Shown here piece by piece: positions 1-8,907 of a stretch of 64,000 nucleotides of DNA. The stretch covers positions 62,001 through 126,000 of the forward strand of contig CAZMOM010000003.1 in the NCBI GenBank assembly GCA_964568075.1, read 5' to 3'. A model generated the notes under the pieces. The model was not told the origin of the DNA, made no database searches, and saw only the letters and a program-made list of their open reading frames with translations. Within the stretch, counting starts at the first letter, position 1, and each line of letters starts with the position of its first letter. A program made the translations under genes and the position numbers. Source of the DNA: MnTg04 sp964568075 (GTDB lineage Bacteria; Pseudomonadota; Gammaproteobacteria; Steroidobacterales; MnTg04).

Positions 1-256
1 CCAACGATTGCAGTTTCAATTCAATCATGGCGTTTCTTATTGTGCGCCGGGTTGGCTTTACACCGCACGTAAGATTAAATGTGCAACACACCTTAGGGCC
101 CCGAGCCCCTGCCAGGTTGGCCTGCCTGGGACGTTACCAAGAATATGAGACATCGATGGAGATATTGGAATTCGGAGATATACGTAGCACGCTCACCGAT
201 GGCTTATCGCTCACACGTTATATTGGCTCGAAAACAGCTACTCAGGCATTTGTTGT
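1..256. other. No gene recognised at the left edge
   Basis: The first 256 bases carry no reading frame I can tie to a family. A 92-codon plus-strand frame begins at 27 but has no ribosome binding site, no recognisable domain, and runs into the end of the minus-strand DUF1203 gene. I treat the stretch as intergenic sequence or the decayed flank of a gene outside the window. Confidence 0.4.
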
Positions 257-724
257 TCAGGCTCGTGTAACCAGCGCGGCGAAGCAACCCGGCTTGGCGT
301 TGTGAAGATGCAAATAAGAGACCTTAGGATTTTGAAGCGTCGCCGGGATCGACTCGCTCAAAAGTGAACCATCGACAACATCTGCATCGACAATGTGATG
401 TTTATCATCGAAGGCGCGGATCGAAATAAGCCTGGTTTTAAGGCCCTCTGGAATTGCCCCAACAGCAGGAAACGTCTGTTCGGCATTTTCGCGTACATAA
501 ATGGCATGTGTGGCTCGAAAGGGTGAATCGCCAGGCTGATGCTCAAAATTCATCAGGATAAGTGTCTCGCCAATCTCCGCATCGGCGAGACTAACCCGGC
601 AAGGGTAGCCGGGCTTGGCGTCGGCAATCACTCTGCATGCCCGGACTTTCGTCAACTCACTGTCGGACAAGGCGAAAAAAGGCTCGAACTGGGCAACGGG
701 CAACGCGTGAATTTGAAAAGACAT
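257..724 (-). CDS. DUF1203 family protein
   Basis: A 155-residue soluble protein with no signal peptide. It matches the DUF1203 pattern: an N-terminal MSFQIHALP, a PGYPCRVSLADAEIGE block (about 38-53), an EHQPGDSPFRATHAIYVRE block (61-79) and a YLHLHNAKPGCFA block (137-149). The family has no established biochemical role; its members are small proteins of full-length, single-domain type. I chose the ATG at 724 because GAGGAG sits 5 bases upstream; an in-frame codon further upstream has no such site. It is transcribed away from the VWA operon and separated from it by a terminator-like hairpin, so it is probably monocistronic. Confidence 0.85.
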   Translation of the reverse strand: MSFQIHALPVAQFEPFFALSDSELTKVRACRVIADAKPGYPCRVSLADAEIGETLILMNFEHQPGDSPFRATHAIYVRENAEQTFPAVGAIPEGLKTRLISIRAFDDKHHIVDADVVDGSLLSESIPATLQNPKVSYLHLHNAKPGCFAALVTRA

Positions 725-862
725 GATTTCTCCTCGTAGCAATTGGTGTAGCGTAAGTGCTCGAGAGGGGTGATAGCCACCCGATCCTTGCTATTGAAGT
801 GATTGACTCTGGGGATATACAACAGCAAGGCCGCAGTAAATCGCAGCATTGCTTGTCGAAGG

Positions 863-890
863 AAAAACGGGGCCGCAAGCGACCCCGTTT
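863..890 (-). terminator. Rho-independent terminator of the VWA operon
   Basis: On the minus strand the sequence AAACGGGG, a 10-base loop and CCCCGTTT form an 8-bp stem that runs into a stretch of five T. It lies 20-48 bases past the stop codon of the VWA gene (stop at 911) and so closes the pspA-like / membrane protein / VWA operon. Confidence 0.75.
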
Positions 891-910
891 CCAGTCCAGC
901 ACATTCTGGA

Positions 911-2098
911 TCAATATGAGGGACCGTCCTCATACTCCAGTCCGGCCTTGCCCGCCTGTTCTTTGACGGCTTCATAAAGCTTCTGATCCAGCGAGTCCTT
1001 CAAACCGCCGGCTTCCTCGACTTTCTTCGCGAGATAGCCATCGCGGTCTTCGGACAATGCCCTGATTCGTCGTTGCAGATCATCACGCTTGACAGCGAGA
1101 TCAGCGACATAGGCTTTCTGTTCGGCGGGCGCCATCGGCTTCAGCGCTGCGGGCAACACGTCTGCGTCCAACTCATCGAGCGTTACGGTGCCGCTTTCGA
1201 TCGCATCGACCAGCTCATTCTCACCGAGGAGATTGGCACGGCCACCGACTGCGGCGTTGAAGACACCTCGCCTGGCGAGCGATGCGACCGAGGCGCTGGC
1301 TTGCAGCTTTTCGGTTGCGGCGACTTTACTTTTCATTCTTGCCTTTTCTTCCTCAGTGCCATAGTAGAGGCGCGTTTCGTCTAGCTTCGCCGACAATTCG
1401 GCGATCTTGTCATCGTATGGTGTGGTGTAAGCGACCGCTCCGCCAGCCTGGTTGACCTGGAAGAATTTGCCGTGGCCCAGGCTCGCGATCTGCGTCCAGG
1501 GTGCGACCGTCGTCGACATTCCGCCACACTGAATCGTGTTGATGACGATGCCTTTCTCGAGCGCGTCTGCAACGATCATTGGGTAACGCACCTCGTTATA
1601 GTCCATATGCGGCGGTGCGTCGCCGACCAGGAAAATGACCTGATATGCCTGGTCTCCCTGGCTCCAGGACATGTCGTGAACGGCATCGTAGAGTGCCTTG
1701 TTGACGCTCTCGGGCGTGTCGCCGCCGCCATCGGCCTGGAAATCCATTAGTTTTGCGTACACCGAATCCAGATCGGCGGAGAGATCGACCAGTTTGGTCA
1801 CGTACCGATCGCCCCGGTCACGATACGCGACCAACCCGATGCGGATCTCCGGCGTCGGCTGTGCCGAGGCCATGGTTGTCGCTATCGACCAGATCTTTTC
1901 CTTCGCGGTCTGGATGAGGCCGCTCATGCTGCCGGTTGTATCCAGTACGAACACCACATCGACCTTGGGTTTATTCAATGTGATGTGATGGTTAATGGGT
2001 GGCCTAACCGTACTGTTTTTAGCTGAGAGCTGTGGGTAGTACACGACCACTCCCAGCGTCAGTGTGAAAAGGGCGATGCCCAGTAGTTTGGTTTTCAT
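911..2098 (-). CDS. Secreted or membrane-anchored VWA-domain protein
   Basis: A 395-residue protein with an N-terminal hydrophobic segment (residues 4-20), so exported or anchored facing the periplasm. The von Willebrand A domain starts at about residue 46 and carries an intact MIDAS metal site: DTTGSMSG (53-60), a GDTPES segment for the conserved Thr, and VGDAPP. The C-terminal third is charged and probably helical. VWA domains of this type bind protein ligands through Mg2+. I chose the ATG at 2098 (AGAGAGGACC upstream) over a longer frame from 2200, which would overlap the upstream gene and add a tail without signal features. It is the last gene of a three-gene operon behind a PspA-like protein. 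Confidence 0.85.
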   Translation of the reverse strand: MKTKLLGIALFTLTLGVVVYYPQLSAKNSTVRPPINHHITLNKPKVDVVFVLDTTGSMSGLIQTAKEKIWSIATTMASAQPTPEIRIGLVAYRDRGDRYVTKLVDLSADLDSVYAKLMDFQADGGGDTPESVNKALYDAVHDMSWSQGDQAYQVIFLVGDAPPHMDYNEVRYPMIVADALEKGIVINTIQCGGMSTTVAPWTQIASLGHGKFFQVNQAGGAVAYTTPYDDKIAELSAKLDETRLYYGTEEEKARMKSKVAATEKLQASASVASLARRGVFNAAVGGRANLLGENELVDAIESGTVTLDELDADVLPAALKPMAPAEQKAYVADLAVKRDDLQRRIRALSEDRDGYLAKKVEEAGGLKDSLDQKLYEAVKEQAGKAGLEYEDGPSY

Positions 2099-2135
2099 GA
2101 TGAGGTCCTCTCTATATATGTAATGAGTAACGTGC

Positions 2136-2702
2136 TTATTGCGTGAATAACTGCCGTAACGCCGCGTCGGCCTGGCGTCTCGCGCGCTCGAAGTTCTCAC
2201 TGTCCAGCGCCGTGTTCCGATCCGGCTGGGTCTTTCCCTTCATCGTCGGCGGGATTACCACGAACAACGCCTGCACCAGGAAGAAACACCAGGTCGCCAG
2301 GAACACGCTGCCCGAGCGGGTGAGGGCCCAGACGGCGGCCGAAATGCTCAATGCATTCAGCCCCAGGTCCATCAGCGCCGGTATCACGCCCGAATAGAAA
2401 TAAAGCGAGCGCACGAGCCACACTGCAGCCACGTGAATCAGCAGGTAAAGCGGAAACGGTGGCGCAACCCACCAGGTGATGACGGCCAGCGCGCTCCACA
2501 GCGAAAGCGTGGTTACCCGTCCCAGCCGTTCCTTGCTGCGGCTCATGAGATACAAAAGGTACGCCAGTCCGAGCGCGGGGATGACCAGTCGAATGACGCT
2601 GCCAAAGCCAACGAATGGCGTCAGCGTGGCGACGACTGCACTGGCAAAGAAGCCAAAAACAGCGGCGACGATCACGCCATGCAAAAATCCGGGCCGTTTC
2701 AT
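2136..2702 (-). CDS. Polytopic inner-membrane protein of unknown function
   Basis: A 188-residue protein with about five hydrophobic segments (roughly residues 8-28, 34-53, 64-82, 84-105, 110-130 and 135-152) and a charged, helical cytoplasmic tail (155-188). I do not recognise the family. Its start codon overlaps the stop of the PspA-like gene by four bases (ATGA), which implies translational coupling. The order PspA-like, membrane protein, VWA protein suggests a membrane-integrity or envelope-stress role, but this is inferred from context only. Confidence 0.75.
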   Translation of the reverse strand: MKRPGFLHGVIVAAVFGFFASAVVATLTPFVGFGSVIRLVIPALGLAYLLYLMSRSKERLGRVTTLSLWSALAVITWWVAPPFPLYLLIHVAAVWLVRSLYFYSGVIPALMDLGLNALSISAAVWALTRSGSVFLATWCFFLVQALFVVIPPTMKGKTQPDRNTALDSENFERARRQADAALRQLFTQ

Positions 2703-3253
2703 GACGTACTCCTTTGACTCTTTTCACGGAGATAGGCGACTTCTATTTCGTCGTCGCCGACCGTCAATTCCCGTGCCATCCAGGCGATATCGTCAAACTC
2801 CGAACCGCCATTTGCATGGACCGGTACCCGCTGTGCAAAAAGCTCTGCCTTTTGCCTTAAGCCTTCCAGGGTCGTCCGGTTCTCATCGAGCATGGCCCGT
2901 TGCTCGGCCAGATATTTCTCATTGGCAACGTACTTTGCATTCAGACGTTTCAAGAGGCGCGAGGCCTCGAGCTTCTTGCGAATCAGGTTTTTCGCCAGAT
3001 CGTCCTTTTCGGATTCGAAACATAGATCGAGCTGCTCATCGATTTCGGTTAGCGTTTCTTCCAGTTCGCTTTTGCGTACGGACAATGCTTCTTGGTCATG
3101 CGCGCACAGGGTGACGCGCTGCTCGGTCGTGGTCAGGTCATCCTCCATGTCGCGGATGGCCTGTTTTAGTAATTGCTCGGGCTCTTCGATGTGATCCAGA
3201 ACGGCGTGAAAGTCCGCTTTGAAGAGTCGCGAGATGCGGTTGATCAATGCCAT
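2699..3253 (-). CDS. PspA/IM30 family membrane-associated protein
   Basis: A 184-residue, almost wholly helical and charged protein. The N-terminus (MALINRISRLFKADFHAVLD) followed by EEPEQLLKQAIRDMEDDL is the hallmark of PspA/IM30/Vipp1 proteins, which coat damaged membranes as ESCRT-III-like polymers. It is shorter than typical PspA (about 220 residues) and lacks part of the C-terminal helices. The start at 3253 has AGGAGG upstream. First gene of a minus-strand operon and divergent from a two-component system, whose regulator may control it through the intergenic direct repeat at 3347-3362. Confidence 0.88.
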   Translation of the reverse strand: MALINRISRLFKADFHAVLDHIEEPEQLLKQAIRDMEDDLTTTEQRVTLCAHDQEALSVRKSELEETLTEIDEQLDLCFESEKDDLAKNLIRKKLEASRLLKRLNAKYVANEKYLAEQRAMLDENRTTLEGLRQKAELFAQRVPVHANGGSEFDDIAWMARELTVGDDEIEVAYLREKSQRSTS

Positions 3254-3346
3254 GATGTTGCCTCCTGTCAATCGGTTGATGGAGCCATGTTAGGAGGACG
3301 CGGCGTTACGAATAAGACATGGTTTGGTAAAAGCAGGGGCGCGGAA

Positions 3347-3362
3347 TTTACAAAAAACTTAC
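3347..3362. promoter_or_regulatory. Direct repeat TTTAC-N6-CTTAC, candidate response-regulator box
   Basis: Two half-sites, TTTAC at 3347-3351 and CTTAC at 3358-3362, are repeated with an 11-base period. Such spacing is typical of OmpR-family tandem sites; on the other strand it resembles the CpxR consensus GTAAA-N5-GTAAA. It lies in the 174-bp gap between the divergent PspA-like gene and the OmpR-type regulator gene. Confidence 0.4.
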
Positions 3363-3427
3363 AAGCGATCACGTAACGTGCGCCCGCAAACTGCTAGCCT
3401 GAGTCCGACAAACTCCGAGGCTGTGTC

Positions 3428-4129
3428 ATGACCAGACCAATTCACATACTCGTCGTGGAAGACGAAGAGGCCATCCGTACAGGATTGATCGATGTGCTCG
3501 TATTCCATGGCTACGAGGTCGACAGTAGCTCGACAGGCCCGGAGGGTCTGAGCAAAGCGCTGACGGGCAAGTTCGACCTGATTCTCCTGGACATCATGTT
3601 ACCCGGCATGGATGGTTACGAGATCTGCGACCGGATTCGAGCCGAAGACCGGCTTCAGCCCATCATCATGTTGACGGCCAAGACCTCGGATGAGGAGATC
3701 ATCCAGGGCTTGACGCTCGGTGCCGATGACTATGTGCCAAAACCCTTCTCCATTCAGCAGCTGGTGTTGAGAATCGAGGCGGTCTTGAGGCGTTCCCAGG
3801 TGGGTATCGAGCAGGCCAGGACCCTTTGTTTTCGCGACGTCGAAATCGATACCGAAAATCTTACCGGCAAGAACGGGACTGAGGACCTGACCTTCACCCG
3901 CCGCGAGATTGAGCTGTTGAGTTATCTCGCACTACACTCGGACCGGCCGATTTCCCGGGAAGAGCTACTGACCAAGGTTTGGGGTTATGCGCGGAATCTC
4001 GATATCGAGACCCGTACTGTCGACATCCATATTGCGAAGATCAGGCGCAAGATCGAAACCGATCCCAGGGAGCCTGAAAACCTCATCACCGTGCGTGGCG
4101 CAGGCTACCGCCTGGTGACGGAAGGTTAG
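3428..4129 (+). CDS. OmpR/PhoB-family response regulator
   Basis: A 233-residue regulator. The receiver domain (about 1-120) has the acidic pair E11/D12, the phospho-acceptor D55 in LLDIMLPG, T83 and the conserved K105 in the VPKPF loop. A winged-helix Trans_reg_C DNA-binding domain follows (about 130-232), with the TRREIELLSYLALH and VRGAGYRL signatures. The kinase gene starts four bases after its stop, so the two form a cognate pair. The divergent PspA/VWA operon is the obvious candidate target, by context only. Confidence 0.95.
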   Translation: MTRPIHILVVEDEEAIRTGLIDVLVFHGYEVDSSSTGPEGLSKALTGKFDLILLDIMLPGMDGYEICDRIRAEDRLQPIIMLTAKTSDEEIIQGLTLGADDYVPKPFSIQQLVLRIEAVLRRSQVGIEQARTLCFRDVEIDTENLTGKNGTEDLTFTRREIELLSYLALHSDRPISREELLTKVWGYARNLDIETRTVDIHIAKIRRKIETDPREPENLITVRGAGYRLVTEG

Positions 4130-4133
4130 CCCC

Positions 4134-6449
4134 ATGTTTCCCAAAGCCCTCATTAAAGGCTATGACAAGAACCGGTTGCGGAACCTGCTCACGATTATTT
4201 TCCTGGCCCTCGCCGTTCCAACGGCGGTCCTCATCTGGCAGGGCTACAGCCAGCTCAAATGGGAAGCCTTTCATCAATACCGGGGTCTCGCCGAGGAGAT
4301 GGACAGCCGCATCGACGCCAGGCTGATCGATATGATCAATACCGCGGACGCCCGGTCGTTCGCGGATTACACATTCCTGGTCGTCACCGGTGATCCGAGC
4401 GCCAATTTCCTGCAACGCTCGCCACTCTCCGCGTATCCCGTGACTGAAGATCTGCCCGGCGTGATCGGCTATTTTCAGGTCGACAGCGACGGCACATTCA
4501 GCAGCCCGCTGCTGCCACCGGATGGCAGCGACCCCGAAAAATTCGGTATCGGCGCCGGCGAATACCAAAACCGCGTGCAACTTACCCAGGAAATCCAGAC
4601 GGTCCTGGCCGACAACCGCCTGGTACGGTCTCGCCCCGAGGTTGGTCTCCGCCGCGGCCTGGTGCATGTCCCGGAAAAGCCCAAAGCCGCACCCGAAGAG
4701 GAAAAAGAGGCAGACGGTTTCGATAGCCCGGAGGAGGCGCGCGTGCGCGATTTGGTTATGGTACCGGAACAACGAGCCAGTACGGAACCCGCGAGCCTGT
4801 CGACAACCGCGTTCGAAAATGGAGCCATTGGTGGCGTTATCGGCGAATCCGCAAGCGAGAAAGATGTCATCGATAGTCTCGACGCGATGCTGTTGGAGCA
4901 GGCCGCTGTCGGCAACCAAACATACAGCCAGCAGGTCTTCGATCAGCTGAATCTACCGAGGGAGGACACGCAATTCAGTTCACGCAAAGCCGGCACGCTC
5001 GACGCCGATGACGTTGCCGGCGAGGCAGCGGCGGCGCGACCGCGCCTCAATACGATCGGCAAAGTTCCCGATCTCAAGCTCGATGCCTCTTTGCAAAAGA
5101 AAAGCGAGGAACTCGAGCGGAAGTCGAATGAACAGCAAGGCGTGGATGGCGGTCGCGCGGCTGTCCCGGCCCGTGCCAAGCGCAAGGAAACGAGCGTCTT
5201 GCCGTTTGCCGCATCGCCGGCGGGCAGAGCGGCGGTTGCCAGTGTGGCGGAGCCGGCCGCTCTGCGCATCAGCGCCTTCGAGAGCGAGATCGATCCCCTG
5301 GAGTTCAGCCTGCTCGACAGCGGGCATTTCGTTCTTTTCAGGAAAGTCTGGCGCGATGGCGAACGCTTCATCCAGGGTTTGTTGATCGATCAACAGGCTT
5401 TCGTCGACGACGCGGTCAGGACGCCGTTCATGGAAACGACGCTTGCCGGCATGTCCAATCTGATCATCGCCCACCAGGACGATGTCATTCAAACCGTCAG
5501 CGGGCGTGGCACCTACAATTATCCCAATGGCAGCCAGGCGCTGGACGGCGCTTTGCTCTACCGCAACCGCTTGTCCACACCGCTGGACAGCCTGGAGCTC
5601 ATCTTCAGCATCAAGCGCTTACCGCCGGGGCCGGGCGCCAGCGTCCTTGGCTGGACCAGTATTATCATCGCGCTTGTGTTCCTGGGCGGCTTCTACTTCC
5701 TGTATCGGCTGGGCTCCAGCCAGATCGACCTGGCCAGGCAGCAGCAGGACTTCGTCTCGGCGGTGAGTCATGAGCTCAAGACCCCGCTAACCTCCATCCG
5801 CATGTACGGTGAGATGCTGAAGGAGGGCTGGGCCGACGAAGAAAAACGACAGACCTATTACGAATATATTCACAATGAGTCGGAGCGGCTGAGCAGGCTG
5901 ATCTCCAACGTTTTGCAACTTGCCAGGATTACGCGAAACGAGCCGCAGTTCGATTTGCAGCCGATAAAGGTTGGCGAGCTGATGAGCAACATTGAGTCAA
6001 AGATCGCCAACCAGGTAGAAGGCGCGGGCTTCGAGCTAAAATTCAACCGTGACGATGAGACGGATCGAGCCAGAATAATAATCGACGATGATTGCTTCGC
6101 CCAGATCGTAATCAACCTGGTCGACAACGCCATCAAGTTTTCCGAGCATACGGACAAGAAGGCCATCGAGATTACCAGCAAACTCACCGGCGACGACCAG
6201 GTCCTGTTCGCGGTAAGAGACTTCGGCGCGGGCGTCCCCAAGGACCAGATGAAAAAGATTTTTAAGCTTTTCTATCGGTCAGAATCGGAGCTCACCCGGG
6301 AAACCGTGGGTACAGGTATCGGCCTGGCCATTGTTCACCAACTGACCGTGGCGATGAATGGCAAGGTGGATATTATCAACCGGCAGCCGGGAGCGGAATT
6401 CAGGGTGACGTTTCCGCATCTGACGAATGAACGCGAAGCAAACGGATAA
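4134..6449 (+). CDS. Sensor histidine kinase with an unusually long periplasmic region
   Basis: A 771-residue kinase. The first membrane segment is near residues 17-37 and the second near 503-527. Between them lie about 460 residues, far longer than usual, including an acidic, low-complexity stretch (about 180-345) rich in E, A, K and R. The catalytic core is canonical: H-box SHELKTPLTS with H546, N-box NLVDNAIKFS, G1 DFGAGVP, F-box IFKLFYR and G2 GTGIGLAI (about 724-731). No HAMP or PAS domain is evident. Partner of the preceding response regulator. Its last 23 bases overlap the methyltransferase gene. Confidence 0.93.
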   Translation: MFPKALIKGYDKNRLRNLLTIIFLALAVPTAVLIWQGYSQLKWEAFHQYRGLAEEMDSRIDARLIDMINTADARSFADYTFLVVTGDPSANFLQRSPLSAYPVTEDLPGVIGYFQVDSDGTFSSPLLPPDGSDPEKFGIGAGEYQNRVQLTQEIQTVLADNRLVRSRPEVGLRRGLVHVPEKPKAAPEEEKEADGFDSPEEARVRDLVMVPEQRASTEPASLSTTAFENGAIGGVIGESASEKDVIDSLDAMLLEQAAVGNQTYSQQVFDQLNLPREDTQFSSRKAGTLDADDVAGEAAAARPRLNTIGKVPDLKLDASLQKKSEELERKSNEQQGVDGGRAAVPARAKRKETSVLPFAASPAGRAAVASVAEPAALRISAFESEIDPLEFSLLDSGHFVLFRKVWRDGERFIQGLLIDQQAFVDDAVRTPFMETTLAGMSNLIIAHQDDVIQTVSGRGTYNYPNGSQALDGALLYRNRLSTPLDSLELIFSIKRLPPGPGASVLGWTSIIIALVFLGGFYFLYRLGSSQIDLARQQQDFVSAVSHELKTPLTSIRMYGEMLKEGWADEEKRQTYYEYIHNESERLSRLISNVLQLARITRNEPQFDLQPIKVGELMSNIESKIANQVEGAGFELKFNRDDETDRARIIIDDDCFAQIVINLVDNAIKFSEHTDKKAIEITSKLTGDDQVLFAVRDFGAGVPKDQMKKIFKLFYRSESELTRETVGTGIGLAIVHQLTVAMNGKVDIINRQPGAEFRVTFPHLTNEREANG

Positions 6450-7386
6450 CAAGCTCTTCGTGGAGGCTCTCGCGGGTCCGGGTGCGATTCTGCTCGATGG
6501 GGGTCTTGCCACGGAGCTCGAGGCCCGGGGTCACGATATCGGAACCGGGCTCTGGTCGGCGGCCCTTTTGCGAAGCGATCCGCAGGCCATCATCGATGTA
6601 CACCGCGCCTATCTGGATGCCGGCGCCCGGTGCATTGTCAGCGCCAGCTATCAGGCCAGCCGGAAAGGGTTCATGTCACTTGGCATGTCCGCAAACGCCG
6701 CCGATGAACTGATCCAAAGCTCCGTTTCCCTCGCAAAAAAGGCCAGGCGGCAATACCTGGAGGATAATCCCGCGACTGATCCCATGCCGATCGTCGCGGC
6801 CAGTATCGGTCCGTATGGCGCGACACTTCATGACGGTTCCGAGTACAGGGGTAACTACGGGGTCGGCCGCGATGTACTGCGGCGCTTTCACGAAGAAAGG
6901 TTGAATGTCCTGGATCAGGCCGGTGCCGATGTCCTCGCCTGCGAAACGCTCCCGGATTACGAGGAGGCCCAGGTACTTTGCGATCTTTTGCAGGATACAC
7001 AAAACCCCGCCTGGATAAGTTTTTCCTGTCGCGATGAGCGTTGTATCAGAGACGGAACGCCATTGGAAAAAGTGGCTGGCTTGTTTCGTGATCACCCGCG
7101 GGTCCTTGCCATCGGCATCAACTGCACAGCTCCGTATCTGATTTCCGGACTGATCGGCCAGATTAAAATCGCAGCACCGGACAAGGCTATCGTCGTCTAC
7201 CCGAATTCCGGCGAGAATTTCGATGTGGAAACCAATTCCTGGTCTGGCACGGTGAGCCAGCTCGAATGTGCGATCGCTGCCAAAGCCTGGCGGAATGCGG
7301 GTGCAAAACTGATCGGGGGTTGTTGTCGCATGGGTCCGCAGCATATCGCTGCAATGGGTGAAACAATAGGGATCGGGCCCCGGTAG
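6427..7386 (+). CDS. Homocysteine S-methyltransferase family protein
   Basis: A 319-residue zinc methyltransferase of the MmuM/BHMT type, which moves a methyl group from a small donor (S-methylmethionine or a betaine) to homocysteine, giving methionine. The TIM-barrel start LLDGGLATELEARG and SASYQAS match the family. The three zinc ligands are present: C233 in NCTAP and C299/C300 in GGCCR. Length is normal. The start overlaps the kinase gene by 23 bases, so it is probably co-transcribed with the two-component system; why is not apparent. The donor cannot be decided from sequence. Confidence 0.9.
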   Translation: MNAKQTDNKLFVEALAGPGAILLDGGLATELEARGHDIGTGLWSAALLRSDPQAIIDVHRAYLDAGARCIVSASYQASRKGFMSLGMSANAADELIQSSVSLAKKARRQYLEDNPATDPMPIVAASIGPYGATLHDGSEYRGNYGVGRDVLRRFHEERLNVLDQAGADVLACETLPDYEEAQVLCDLLQDTQNPAWISFSCRDERCIRDGTPLEKVAGLFRDHPRVLAIGINCTAPYLISGLIGQIKIAAPDKAIVVYPNSGENFDVETNSWSGTVSQLECAIAAKAWRNAGAKLIGGCCRMGPQHIAAMGETIGIGPR

Positions 7387-7589
7387 GTATATCCGTTTAC
7401 GTTTTTTGGAGAGAATTTCGCGTTTTTTAAGCACGGTACCGGTGTTGCATTTCGTCTGGGGTAAACCTGACGCCGGCGGCGTACCCCCCTTCTACGCACC
7501 GAGACTCACCGTGCCCATTTCCGATGGCTTGCGCTACTTCTCCTGTTCGCTTCTAATAATCACCCACTTTTCGCGGGTGCTATCACCCC

Positions 7590-8855
7590 ATGCAGCGTGT
7601 ACCCAAGATTGTTATCGTTGGTGCGGGCTTCGGCGGATTATTTGCCGCCAAGGCGATGTCACGGCTACCAGTCGAACTAATCCTGATTGACCGTCACAAC
7701 TACCATCTTTTCCAGCCGTTGCTCTACCAGGTCGCGGCGGCCGGTCTGGCGCCATCGGATGTCGCCTGGCCCATCCGCGCAATTTTGCGCCGTCAGCGCA
7801 ATGCCTCGGTGCTGCTCGACGAGGTTCAGGGTATCGATCTCGATTCCAGGCAGCTTGTTCTTTCTGACAGCCGTGTTGATTTCGACTACCTGATCCTCGC
7901 CACTGGCGCAAAGCATTCGTATTTTGGTAACGACTCGTGGAGACACTATGCACCGGGGCTGAAGAGCATCGATGACGCCATATTAATCCGCCGCCGGTTG
8001 CTGTTGGCTTTCGAGGAAGCGGAAATGTGTGAAGATGCTGGCGAGAGGGAGCGCCTTATGCGATTCGTTATCGTCGGTGGCGGCCCTACCGGCGTCGAAC
8101 TCGCCGGCACCATCGCGGAGCTTGCGCATCATACTTTGGCAGCCGACTTTCGCCGTATCGATCCGCGCAGTGCACAGGTAACGCTTATAGAAGCAGGCGC
8201 GCGAGTCTTGCCGGCTTTCCACGAGTCGAGTTCCCGCTACGCAGAGGACGCCCTGGCGAGACTGGGTGTCGATGTCCGCGTCGGCACACTGGTGACTCGC
8301 TGCGACGCGAGTGGCGTCATGCTGGGCGAAGAGCATTTACCCGCTGCGACAACGCTGTGGGCAGCCGGCGTAGCTGCTTCCCCGGTCGGGAAGTGGCTGG
8401 GGGTCGCGATTGACCAGTCTGGCCGGGTGCGGGTCGAGCCCGATTTATCGATAGAGAATGAGCCCAATATATTCGTGATTGGTGACGCGGCAACTGTCAC
8501 AGATTCGAATGGGGTTCAGGTGCCCGGTGTCGCACCTGCCGCAAAACAACAGGGGCAATACGTCGCCAGGGTCATCGCATCGAGAATTCAGCGGAAAAAA
8601 GCGCCGCACGCGTTTCGCTATCGCAATGCCGGTAATCTGGCCACGATCGGCAGAAAGTCAGCCGTTATCGAATTTCCATTTGTTCGACTGAAAGGGTTCC
8701 TGGCCTGGTGGGTCTGGGGAATCGCCCATATCTATTTTCTGGTTGGCTTGCCAAGCCCGCTGATGGTGTCCTTTCGCTGGTTCTGGGGGTATCTGACCTA
8801 CGGTCGCGGCGCCAGGCTGATAACAGGCGCGGAAATTTCTCGCCAGGATTCGTGA
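7590..8855 (+). CDS. ndh: Type II NADH:quinone oxidoreductase (NDH-2)
   Basis: A 421-residue single-subunit, non-pumping NADH dehydrogenase that passes electrons from NADH to membrane quinone. The FAD-binding Rossmann motif GAGFGG is at 11-16 and the NADH-binding motif GGGPTG at 163-168. HNYHLFQPLLYQVAA (36-50) and the FVIGDAA segment also match. The C-terminal part carries the membrane-contacting hydrophobic segment (WWVWGIAHIYFLVGLP). It coexists with Na+-NQR at 18.8 kb, so the cell has two NADH entry points. A decayed copy of its 3' end lies at 13.05-13.25 kb. Confidence 0.93.
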   Translation: MQRVPKIVIVGAGFGGLFAAKAMSRLPVELILIDRHNYHLFQPLLYQVAAAGLAPSDVAWPIRAILRRQRNASVLLDEVQGIDLDSRQLVLSDSRVDFDYLILATGAKHSYFGNDSWRHYAPGLKSIDDAILIRRRLLLAFEEAEMCEDAGERERLMRFVIVGGGPTGVELAGTIAELAHHTLAADFRRIDPRSAQVTLIEAGARVLPAFHESSSRYAEDALARLGVDVRVGTLVTRCDASGVMLGEEHLPAATTLWAAGVAASPVGKWLGVAIDQSGRVRVEPDLSIENEPNIFVIGDAATVTDSNGVQVPGVAPAAKQQGQYVARVIASRIQRKKAPHAFRYRNAGNLATIGRKSAVIEFPFVRLKGFLAWWVWGIAHIYFLVGLPSPLMVSFRWFWGYLTYGRGARLITGAEISRQDS

Positions 8856-8907
8856 CGTGCATTTCCGTCAATAAGAAAAATCTTGAAACCTGACGCCGGA
8901 ACGAGAA

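Noticed and set aside
27..305. 92-codon plus-strand ORF at the left edge
   Set aside because: No ribosome site or family resemblance, and it overlaps the end of the DUF1203 gene.
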